From Desulfocicer vacuolatum DSM 3385 (GTDB taxonomy: Bacteria; Desulfobacterota; Desulfobacteria; Desulfobacterales; SURF-7): a DNA stretch of 5,462 nucleotides. Within the stretch, counting starts at the first letter, position 1, and each line of letters begins with the position of its first letter. Position numbers and translations under genes: made by a program. Under the pieces are notes generated by a model. That model saw only the letters and a program-made list of their open reading frames with translations, was not told the DNA's origin and ran no database searches. The stretch is taken from contig CAMBQS010000258.1 of assembly GCA_945870015.1 (NCBI GenBank), forward strand, positions 1 to 5,462, read 5' to 3'. Positions 1 through 5,462 of the stretch are shown one piece after another.

Positions 1-579
1 CTGAAAATTCGTATGCCAAGCCCTCCGGGTCAAAGTCGACGTTTTAAGCCTGACGGTTCCAACCTTCCCTGGGTTATTGATGATCTTAAAAAAGTCCCCA
101 AACGATTTGAAAGGTGGCTGGCTCATCTGAAAACCGCCCTCCCGGATATTACGGACATTGAAATAATTGAAAGGCCCGAAGATCGGCATAAATATATCCG
201 GGTTCACTATTCAAATGGAGGAAAAATCCCGAGCTGGCTGGTTTCTGATGGAACTCTCCGACTCTTTGCTTTGACAATCATCGCCTACCTTCCGGATCTT
301 AGAAGCATTTTTTTGATTGAAGAACCTGAGAACGGAATTCATCCAAAAGCGATTGATACCATATATCAATCACTTTCCTCAGTATATGGATCACAGATAC
401 TCTTAGCCTCCCACTCTCCCATCATTTTAAGCATGGTACAACCACGTGATGTTTTGTGCTTTGCAAAGACAAGAGAAGGAGTTACGGATATTGTGAGTGG
501 TTCGGATCACCCAAAATTGAAAAACTGGAAGGGGACGATCAATCTGAGTGACCTGTTTGCAGGAGGAATACTCGGATGA
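1..579 (+). CDS. AAA15/RecF-like (ABC-type) ATPase, C-terminal part, 5' end outside window
   Basis: The reading frame is open from base 1, so this is the C-terminal 193 codons of a longer protein. The ATG at position 13 is internal, because the codons before it are sense and no RBS precedes it. What remains is the second half of an ABC-type nucleotide-binding domain. Counting from that ATG, there is an SDGT signature loop (78-81, followed by LRLFAL), a Walker B strand FLIEEPENGIHP (100-111) with Glu103/Glu104 as magnesium-binding and catalytic acids, and an LASHSP switch with His134. Walker A would lie beyond the left edge. The EEPENGIHP form is typical of AAA15/OLD/RecF-like ATPases of defence modules, which act as dimeric ATP-driven sensors or switches for a partner effector. 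The next gene overlaps it by 4 bp, so the two probably work together. I recall the ending and the pairing as like MAD3 of the methylation-associated defence system. The family call is firm and the MAD3 label is tentative. Confidence 0.85.
   Translation: MKIRMPSPPGQSRRFKPDGSNLPWVIDDLKKVPKRFERWLAHLKTALPDITDIEIIERPEDRHKYIRVHYSNGGKIPSWLVSDGTLRLFALTIIAYLPDLRSIFLIEEPENGIHPKAIDTIYQSLSSVYGSQILLASHSPIILSMVQPRDVLCFAKTREGVTDIVSGSDHPKLKNWKGTINLSDLFAGGILG
561..566 (+). promoter_or_regulatory. Ribosome binding site AGGAGG for the 576 start
   Basis: A perfect Shine-Dalgarno AGGAGG lies inside the end of the ATPase gene, 9 bases before the ATG at 576. It fixes that start and shows that the second gene is translated from the same message, coupled to the ATPase stop through the ATGA overlap. 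Confidence 0.85.
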
Positions 580-1181
580 AGGACATCCTGGTTTTAACTG
601 CAGACAAAAGAGCCGAACTGATGCTGAAAACTCTCATGGACAGGTTGGCAAAATCTGAAAAGATCAGAGAGTTCGACTTTGATGTCATTGCCCATCCAAG
701 ACGCGATCCCGGTGTTGCCAATCAGTCCGTGGAATATGTTCGTCCTTATATCAAAGACTATCGTTTTCTGCTGGTGCTTTTTGACCACGAAGGAAGCGGT
801 AAAGAAAAAAAAGCAAAGCTTGATTTGGAATTACAAATCGAAAAAGAGCTTGACAATAATGGCTGGCAAGATAGAAATGCCTGTATACTTTTTGAACCTG
901 AACTGGAATCCTGGTTATGGGTCAATAAAGTTCATCTTCATCAGGTTATGGATTGGGAACATCAGGAAGATGTCTATCAATGGATCAAAACAAAAGGATT
1001 TTCTTTCATAAACTCAAAACCGGTCAGACCCAAGGAGGCTTTCTACTCTGCATTAAAATTCCAGGATATACCCCGTTCTCCCTCTCTTTATGTAACAATA
1101 GCAAGACAGGCCGATTACAAAAATTGTATTGATCCCTCCTTTCAGAAATTCATCAATACCATTCGAACCTGGATTCCATAG
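576..1181 (+). CDS. MAD4-like defence-associated protein, putative TOPRIM-like nuclease partner of the ATPase
   Basis: Complete 201-residue soluble protein with no signal peptide or membrane segment. Its ATG overlaps the ATPase stop (ATGA) and has a perfect AGGAGG 9 bases upstream. Visible motifs are a first beta strand ILVLTADK (4-11, Asp10), HPRRDPG (40-46), a hydrophobic strand running into LVLFDHEGSG (66-75, Asp70 and Glu72), and FEPELESWLW (106-115, Glu109 and Glu111). A strand ending in an acid, a later DxD/E pair and further acids suggest a metal-binding TOPRIM or DUF4276-like fold. That is inference from pattern, since no catalytic motif is decisive. Many AAA15/OLD-type ATPases sit before a small TOPRIM/nuclease-like partner, which fits this arrangement. 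From memory, the HPRRDPG and LFDxEG motifs and the ATPase partner match the protein called MAD4 of the methylation-associated defence system, which is itself poorly characterised. Any methyltransferase or specificity subunit of such a system would be outside the window. Confidence 0.7.
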   Translation: MKDILVLTADKRAELMLKTLMDRLAKSEKIREFDFDVIAHPRRDPGVANQSVEYVRPYIKDYRFLLVLFDHEGSGKEKKAKLDLELQIEKELDNNGWQDRNACILFEPELESWLWVNKVHLHQVMDWEHQEDVYQWIKTKGFSFINSKPVRPKEAFYSALKFQDIPRSPSLYVTIARQADYKNCIDPSFQKFINTIRTWIP

Positions 1182-1200
1182 ATGATGCTGAATCCCAAAC
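1182..1200. other. 19-bp gap between two convergent genes
   Basis: The + strand defence pair stops at 1181 (TAG) and the - strand small-subunit gene stops at 1201-1203 (TAG in minus sense). Only 19 bases lie between. The one inverted repeat spanning it, TGCTGA at 1186-1191 and TCAGCA at 1215-1220, has a 6-bp stem and a 23-base loop, so no convincing intrinsic terminator is present for either direction. Transcripts may therefore run into each other's genes. Confidence 0.7.
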
Positions 1201-1944
1201 CTATTTAAAAAAACTCAGCAAAGCATGCAGATTGGTCATGGGATGGGGCGGACACCCGGGGATAAAAAGATCCACGGGCAGCAGTTTGTCCAATCCTTCC
1301 GTAATCTCATTGCTTCCCCGGAAAGGGCCGCCGGTTATGGTGCAGCTTCCAACCGCAATGACGACTTTGGGAGAAGGAGTGGCTTCATAGGTCTGAAGAA
1401 GTGCTGTCTTCATGTTCCGGGAGATGGGGCCGGTCACCACAATGGCGTCTGCATGGCGGGGGGAGGCCACAAAGTTGATGCCGAACCGGCCCAGATCAAA
1501 GAACGGGGTGGCCAGCACGTTCAGATCCGCTTCACAGGCATTGCATCCTGCAGCCGATACCTGACGAAGTTGAAGGGAACGGCCGAACAGCTTTTTAAAG
1601 TGCTGTCTGGAATGATCGGCAAGGGAAGGCAAGGTTCCATCGGTTATCAGGTGTTTTTTTTCGGAAACAGATATTTCAAAGTTGTTGGTAAAGGAAACAA
1701 ACTCCCCTTTGGACAGACGTTCACAGGTTCCGCAGAAAATGCAGCGCCCCATGTCTATGGTTTTTCCAGCCGCATCAATGGCATCCTGGGGACATGCGGA
1801 AGCACATTTTTCAATCAGGTCTTTTGGCGCGTCCGGATGAATTTCCGGCAATCCGCGATAACGCGCAAACAACTGGATTTTTTCTTTGGGATATTGATTG
1901 GTACGGTATCCCTGCTCCCATCGGTTATATAATGTCTTCAGCAT
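1201..1944 (-). CDS. NuoB/HyfI-like small subunit of an Ehr complex with fused N-terminal ferredoxin domain
   Basis: Electron-transfer subunit of a membrane-bound complex I-like module, facing the cytoplasm and pairing with the large subunit encoded just upstream. The 247 residues form two parts. Residues about 40-100 are a reduced ferredoxin domain with Cys47, Cys51 (in CASACP) and Cys68, Cys71, Cys74 (CIFCGTC). Residues about 125-247 are the NuoB/HycG fold with all four ligands of the proximal (N2-type) [4Fe-4S] cluster: Cys134 and Cys137 (GCNACEADL), Cys201 (VGSC) and Cys231 (PGCPPHP). A normal 2[4Fe-4S] ferredoxin has eight cysteines. Here the first two and the last are gone, leaving Cys51, 68, 71 and 74 as a plausible single-cluster set and Cys47 without partners. 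The ATG at 1944 is chosen because MLKTLYNRWEQGYRT resembles the N-terminus usual in this fused family. The upstream Shine-Dalgarno (GGAA about 12 bases before) is weak. It follows the large-subunit gene by 28 bp and is the last gene of the operon. Confidence 0.9.
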   Translation of the reverse strand: MLKTLYNRWEQGYRTNQYPKEKIQLFARYRGLPEIHPDAPKDLIEKCASACPQDAIDAAGKTIDMGRCIFCGTCERLSKGEFVSFTNNFEISVSEKKHLITDGTLPSLADHSRQHFKKLFGRSLQLRQVSAAGCNACEADLNVLATPFFDLGRFGINFVASPRHADAIVVTGPISRNMKTALLQTYEATPSPKVVIAVGSCTITGGPFRGSNEITEGLDKLLPVDLFIPGCPPHPMTNLHALLSFFK

Positions 1945-1972
1945 AGTGGTTTATCGTTCCATCAAAATATGT

Positions 1973-3508
1973 TTAGAGATCAAACCCGCAATAGGACAGA
2001 TTGAAACTTTTGTTGTTCAGAGGAAAATCCGAAATCCCCGTATCCCGCAGGGACATGGACAGGCCATTCCAGTTATGGAATGAGGGGTCCTTGACCTTGT
2101 AACGAAGAATCCCGCCATTGGCATCGGTCAGCAGGCAGTGGGACACTTCTCCACGCCATGCTTCGTTCAGCGATACCACAAAAGCAGAAGGCTTCAGGGT
2201 GAGCGCCGTTGTTGAAATTTCTCTGGTTTCAATCGTTCCGGTCAGCAGGGATTGAATGATCTCAATGGACTGCAACACCTCGTCTGCTCTGACTTTTGCC
2301 CGTGCATACACATCCCCGGTGGACTTGGCGTTTTCCAGAATTTTCAGTTTCCCGTAATGTTCGGTGGGAAAGACACGCCGGACATCATATGGAATACCGC
2401 TGGCACGGGCGGCCGGTCCCACCAGACCCAGTTTTTCCGCATCCGGACGGCTGACCTTCCCGCACTCTTCAAAACGGGATCGGACACTGGGCGTGACAAT
2501 CAATAAAAGATCAATGACGTGCGTCATCTGGGTTTTCAGCTCATCAAGGCGCTGGATCAGCGTTTTCAGGACATCTTCGGTAATGGAAAAACAAACCCCG
2601 CCCGGCCGCACCAAGCCCTTGCCAAACCGGTTTCCACAGATCAGCAGGGAAAGATTCAGAAAGTCTCCCCGCATCCTTCCGCAATAATTGGCCGGCGGCA
2701 GGAAAGCCACATCTCCGCTCAATGCGCCCAGATCGCCGGTATGATTGGCAAGCCTTTCCAGCTCCAGTGCGATCGTCCGGATGATCCGTGCCTCTTGATC
2801 CGTCTCAATATTGGCAAGCGCCTCCATAGCCTGGGCCATACACAGGCTATGGCCGATGGTGGTGTCTCCGGCAATATTTTCAGCCAGTATGGGCAACCGT
2901 TTGACATCCGCAGTCTGCAACAGGTTCTCAACTCCCCGATGCTGATATCCCAGTTGAATCTCCAGGTTCAACACCCGTTCTCCGATACAATTAAACCGGA
3001 AATGCCCGGGTTCGATAACCCCGGCATGCACCGGCCCGACAGCTACCTCGTGAATCTCTTCTCCTGCAACCGAGTAGTAGTCATAGTTGCCGGGGATATC
3101 TTTTGTGTAGTCATTGCCGAATATATCCAGCCTGCCCGTAAGATTGGGGTGATACCGCACCATTTTCAACCAGGGATGTCCTTCGGGCCGGATGCCGTAT
3201 TGTTCAGCAATCTCCCGCTCGAACATATGAAAGGGTTCGCACTCCGTAGTCATGGAAGGATACGCTTCCGGCGCATTACACATGGCCACGAACAGTTGAT
3301 CAGAGCGAACGGCATACAATTGATCGGTGCGGAGAACAGCCAGCAGCTTGACGGTATCGTTCTCATGGAAAGCAAAATAATGGACAACCTTGCCATGATT
3401 TTTCACAATTCCCATGGCTTCCTGTCTGAAATCATCAAAAGTCAGATCCGGGATACCGGCTCTTTCCACTGCTTCATTGTTTTTGATTTGTAAAAACCCT
3501 TTTTTCAT
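1973..3508 (-). CDS. NuoC-NuoD fusion (HycE/HyfG-like) large subunit lacking the [NiFe] ligands; Ehr complex
   Basis: Large catalytic-type subunit of 511 residues. Residues about 20-130 are the NuoC (30 kDa) domain, with the signature FEREIAEQYGIRPEGHP (96-112). The rest is the NuoD/hydrogenase large-subunit domain, with GYQHRGVENLL (187-197), LELERLANH (248-256) and a C-terminal SDFPL...SFNLSYCGFDL. The metal-site motifs are lost. At L1, where hydrogenases have RxCGxCxxxH, this protein reads NIAGDTTIGH (211-220), so Ala213 and Thr216 replace the cysteines. At L2, where they have DPCxxCxxH/R, it reads NLSYCGFDL (503-511), so Ser505 and Gly508 replace them and Cys507 is off register. The chain stops at L2 with no protease-cleaved tail. 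It should therefore transfer electrons or react with a quinone-like or unknown partner without making H2. The ATG overlaps the HyfF stop by one base (TAATG), with GGGGGA 5 bases upstream. Compared with E. coli HycE (about 569 residues), it is shorter mainly at the C-terminus. Confidence 0.93.
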   Translation of the reverse strand: MKKGFLQIKNNEAVERAGIPDLTFDDFRQEAMGIVKNHGKVVHYFAFHENDTVKLLAVLRTDQLYAVRSDQLFVAMCNAPEAYPSMTTECEPFHMFEREIAEQYGIRPEGHPWLKMVRYHPNLTGRLDIFGNDYTKDIPGNYDYYSVAGEEIHEVAVGPVHAGVIEPGHFRFNCIGERVLNLEIQLGYQHRGVENLLQTADVKRLPILAENIAGDTTIGHSLCMAQAMEALANIETDQEARIIRTIALELERLANHTGDLGALSGDVAFLPPANYCGRMRGDFLNLSLLICGNRFGKGLVRPGGVCFSITEDVLKTLIQRLDELKTQMTHVIDLLLIVTPSVRSRFEECGKVSRPDAEKLGLVGPAARASGIPYDVRRVFPTEHYGKLKILENAKSTGDVYARAKVRADEVLQSIEIIQSLLTGTIETREISTTALTLKPSAFVVSLNEAWRGEVSHCLLTDANGGILRYKVKDPSFHNWNGLSMSLRDTGISDFPLNNKSFNLSYCGFDL

Positions 3509-4929
3509 TAAAATCCCCCATTCACGGAATTTACTGCATTATGAATGGTCTGGTATAAGGTGTCCGGAATCCAGACACACAAAACCAGAGAAGTCAAAAG
3601 CAGTATATACTGGGGCCAGATCATGGTCATCTTTTCTTTCATCTGGGCGGTTGCATTTGTGTCATGAAACGATATTTTCATAACATGATTGGCAAGCCCG
3701 GCAAAAATGATACACAGGCTCAGGATAAAAATACCCGCACTTACATAATAGGCACTTCGGAAAGCCGCGATGATGATCAGAAGTTCGCCGATAAAAATTC
3801 CAAAAGGAGGAAATCCGGAGATGCCTGCAAATCCCCCGAAAAATGCCACAAAGGTTCTGGGCATTACCTTGACCAGCCCCCCGGTTTTATCAATCAGACG
3901 GGTACCGTAACCCAGAAGGATATTTCCGGAAGTTAAAAACAGAGAGGATTTGATCAGGCTGTGGTGGATCAGGCAGATCATAGCTCCATAGGCGCCCAAT
4001 CCCCCGATGCCGGTTCCAAAGGCAATGATCCCCATGTTCTCGATGCTGGAATAGGCCAGCATCCGTTTGTATTCCGTCTGTCTGAGAATAAAGGTTGCGG
4101 CAGCCAGAATGGAAGTGATACCAAATACCATCAGTATGGTTCCGGAAAACGAACCAAGACCGGCAGCGCACATAATCTTGTTGGTCTTGAATATCCCGAG
4201 GTAAGCACAGTTGAGCAGTACCCCGGACAAAAGGGCGGATGCCGGACTGGGGGCCTCGCTGTGGGCATCGGGAAGCCATGTGTGCATGGGCGCAAGGCCC
4301 ATCTTTGTTCCATACCCCACGAGAATAAAAACAAAACCGGCCTTGAGCCACATGGGATCAAGCTGTCCGGCTGCATTGGTCAGCGCGGAAAAAGAGACAT
4401 CCGTATCCACTTGACCGATATCCATAGCCACGGTGATCAGCACCGACCCCAGCAGCGCAAGGGCGATTCCGACCGAACAGATCAGCACATATTTCCAGGT
4501 GGCTTCAAGGGATGCCTCTGACCGGTGTGTATAAATCAGCGGCGCACTGGCCAGGGTCGTGGCTTCGATGGCAATCCACATCACCATGATATGATCGGAC
4601 AAGGTAACCATGGTCATGGTGGACAGAAACAACAGCATGGACCCGGTAAAAATCTTCTCGGATTGGAATTTTGATTCCTCAAGATAGCCGGTTGTATAGA
4701 TCGAAATCAAAAAGAACAGCAGGGATATCACCAGTAAAGACAACATGCCTTCCGGTGTCACTGCAAAATATTCATTAAATACCGGTTCCGGCCGCCTGAT
4801 CCATAATAGAACAGACAGCACCAGATGAAAGACACCGGTTATGACCAATAATGGCCGTCCTGCCGCAGGTTTTAAAAAAAATGCGATGATACCGGTCAGA
4901 AACGGCGCTAAAATTATGATTTCAACCAT
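3508..4929 (-). CDS. HyfF-like proton-translocating (NuoL/M, MrpD-type) membrane subunit
   Basis: Antiporter-like pump subunit of 473 residues, hydrophobic throughout, with about 13-14 membrane segments and the Proton_antipo_M core. Key residues can be matched to NuoM. Glu122 in MWIAIEATTLASAP corresponds to the TM5 glutamate (E144). Lys209 in GYGTKMGLAPMHTWLPDAHS corresponds to the TM7 lysine (K234). Glu382 in FPPFGIFIGELLI corresponds to the TM12 glutamate (E407). Asn240 in SGVLLNCAYLG stands where NuoM has the TM8 lysine (K265). As far as I recall, this Asn is usual in HyfF. Lys248 lies two helical turns on. HHSLIKSSLF (322-331, Lys327) is the TM10 region. I chose the ATG at 4929 because AGGTGG (complement of 4937-4942) lies 7 bases before it. 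A TTG at 4935 is in frame, but only 1 base from that site. The gene follows HyfE by 11 bp and overlaps the large subunit by one base. Confidence 0.93.
   Translation of the reverse strand: MVEIIILAPFLTGIIAFFLKPAAGRPLLVITGVFHLVLSVLLWIRRPEPVFNEYFAVTPEGMLSLLVISLLFFLISIYTTGYLEESKFQSEKIFTGSMLLFLSTMTMVTLSDHIMVMWIAIEATTLASAPLIYTHRSEASLEATWKYVLICSVGIALALLGSVLITVAMDIGQVDTDVSFSALTNAAGQLDPMWLKAGFVFILVGYGTKMGLAPMHTWLPDAHSEAPSPASALLSGVLLNCAYLGIFKTNKIMCAAGLGSFSGTILMVFGITSILAAATFILRQTEYKRMLAYSSIENMGIIAFGTGIGGLGAYGAMICLIHHSLIKSSLFLTSGNILLGYGTRLIDKTGGLVKVMPRTFVAFFGGFAGISGFPPFGIFIGELLIIIAAFRSAYYVSAGIFILSLCIIFAGLANHVMKISFHDTNATAQMKEKMTMIWPQYILLLTSLVLCVWIPDTLYQTIHNAVNSVNGGF
3514..3519 (-). promoter_or_regulatory. 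Probable ribosome binding site GGGGGA for the large subunit
   Basis: In minus sense, GGGGGA within the last codons of the HyfF-like gene stands 5 bases before the ATG at 3508, which itself overlaps the HyfF stop as TAATG. It is a moderate rather than perfect Shine-Dalgarno site, and the stop-start overlap may supply reinitiation. Confidence 0.5.
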
Positions 4930-4936
4930 GAACAAA

Positions 4937-4942
4937 CCACCT
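4937..4942 (-). promoter_or_regulatory. Ribosome binding site AGGTGG deciding the HyfF start
   Basis: In minus sense, AGGTGG overlaps the stop codon of the HyfE-like gene and stands 7 bases before the ATG at 4929. The in-frame TTG at 4935 would have a spacing of only 1 base, so the ATG is preferred. The overlap with the preceding stop supports translational coupling of the two genes. Confidence 0.7.
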
Positions 4943-5462
4943 ATTCCTTTAAATTTCTCAGATGTGCAGTATCCACGTTATCAAATGTCTGTTTGATATT
5001 CTGAAGGATAATGGCCATGATCATGACCCCGGCCAGGATATCGAGCAGAATTCCGAATTCAACAATATGATGGGCCCGGATCGAAAAGGTAGTTCCCACC
5101 AGATAGATACCATTCTCCATCATGATATAACCAAGAACCATGGCAATGGCATTCCGCCGGGTCATCAGTAAAAAGATGCCGGTGACCAAAAGGGTAATGG
5201 CCGTGGGCAGCAATAAGGGATATTTCTCAATGGATGGCACATTAAATTTATGACTCACAAAGGTTGCCGCCACAATCAGCACAAGCCCTGCCAGCAAAGA
5301 AGCGTGATATCCGATAATCGGTTCCACCTCACGGCTGATAGCCACTTTTTTGATAACCAGGTAAATACACAAAGGGATGATCACTCCCCGGATCATCATG
5401 GTGGTCAGAGTGAAGGTGACACCGCCGGCTGTCATATTATGACCGAGGAAAAGAGGAACAAC
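4941..5462 (-). CDS. HyfE-like membrane subunit (NuoK/MrpC-like C-terminal half), 5' end outside window
   Basis: Small integral membrane subunit that bridges the antiporter-like subunits and the rest of the complex. The frame stays open to the right edge (nine more codons before the ATG at 5435), so the gene is cut. E. coli HyfE is about 216 residues, so roughly 40 residues are missing. The C-terminal half matches HyfE closely by eye. RRNAIAMVLGYIMMENGIYL (93-112, counted from the ATG at 5435), VEFGILLDILAGVMIMAIIL (125-144) and the ending NVDTAHLRNLKE correspond to the HyfE segments with GYCLMENG, VEIGIATDA and TLDVNNLTALKG. Glu107, Glu126 and Asp132 are membrane acids, Glu107 being placed like the conserved glutamate of NuoK. 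At least five hydrophobic segments are visible (about 12-29, 45-62, 72-92, 97-116, 125-145). The gene is followed after 11 bp by the HyfF-like gene and precedes it in the usual hyf order. The ATG at 5435 should not be taken as the start. Confidence 0.9.
   Translation of the reverse strand, partial: VVPLFLGHNMTAGGVTFTLTTMMIRGVIIPLCIYLVIKKVAISREVEPIIGYHASLLAGLVLIVAATFVSHKFNVPSIEKYPLLLPTAITLLVTGIFLLMTRRNAIAMVLGYIMMENGIYLVGTTFSIRAHHIVEFGILLDILAGVMIMAIILQNIKQTFDNVDTAHLRNLKE

Noticed and set aside
13..15. ATG at 13 as the true start of the ATPase
   Set aside because: The frame is open to the window edge, there is no RBS, and Walker A is missing, so the gene must begin further left.
1186..1220. Inverted repeat TGCTGA/TCAGCA with an A-run as a terminator
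   Set aside because: The stem is only 6 bp, the loop is 23 bases, and the T-run in minus sense lies within the loop rather than after the stem, so it does not look like an intrinsic terminator.
1225..1932. A 235-codon + strand open frame opposite the small-subunit gene
   Set aside because: The minus-strand frame carries all the expected Fe-S motifs. The + strand protein has no recognisable features and mirrors that coding sequence.
2519..3493. A 324-codon open frame on the + strand opposite the large subunit
   Set aside because: It is antisense to a clearly homologous gene, has no domain or RBS that I can recognise, and its composition is that of a shadow frame.
3890..4521. Open frames on both strands inside the HyfF-like gene (minus 3890-4351, plus 3961-4521)
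   Set aside because: They overlap the well-supported pump gene in other frames and encode no membrane segments or known motifs.
4933..4935. TTG at 4935 as start of the HyfF-like gene
   Set aside because: It would lie only 1 base after the AGGTGG site. The ATG two codons on has a normal 7-base spacing.
1201..5462. A functional group 4 [NiFe] hydrogenase or formate hydrogenlyase
   Set aside because: The subunit set fits, but the large subunit has none of the four Ni-Fe ligand cysteines at the expected positions.

Overview
The window holds two gene groups that converge and almost touch. Positions 1-1181 (+ strand) carry the end of a probable defence-type pair: the C-terminal part of an AAA15/RecF-like ATPase (cut by the left edge) and, overlapping it by 4 bp, a complete 201-residue acidic-motif protein. 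The pair resembles what I recall as MAD3/MAD4 of the methylation-associated defence system, but that name is from memory. Positions 1201-5462 (- strand) carry the last four genes of an operon for a membrane-bound complex of the complex I / group 4 [NiFe] hydrogenase superfamily. Reading from the right edge, these are HyfE-like (cut by the edge), HyfF-like, a fused NuoC-NuoD (HycE/HyfG-like) large subunit, and a NuoB (HycG/HyfI-like) small subunit with a ferredoxin domain at its N-terminus.

The main observation is that the large subunit keeps the family fold signatures but has lost the cysteines that bind the Ni-Fe centre in hydrogenases. The L1 CxxC pair is replaced by Ala213 and Thr216, and the L2 CxxC pair by Ser505 and Gly508. 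The protein also ends exactly at L2, with no tail for a maturation protease. The small subunit keeps all four cysteines of the proximal (N2-type) cluster. The complex is therefore best read as an energy-converting hydrogenase-related (Ehr) complex: it probably moves electrons and couples this to ion pumping through HyfF and HyfE, but is unlikely to be a hydrogenase. A separate HyfH/NuoI ferredoxin gene is absent between the large and small subunits. A degenerate ferredoxin domain fused to the small subunit, with ligands for only one [4Fe-4S] cluster, appears to take its place.

The - strand genes are tightly packed (a 5'-end RBS overlapping the previous stop, a 1-bp overlap, and a 28-bp gap), so they are probably one transcript, with hyfB/hyfC-like genes expected beyond the right edge. 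The two groups are separated by only 19 bp and I see no convincing terminator. The left block looks AT-richer than the right block on hand-counted lines (about 40% versus about 50% GC), which would fit an accessory defence module next to a core-metabolism operon. The organism is probably an anaerobic bacterium. Desulfobacterota (Deltaproteobacteria) is a reasonable guess because Ehr complexes are well known there, but nothing in the window fixes the taxon. No tRNA, rRNA, CRISPR array, insertion sequence or phage gene was seen.
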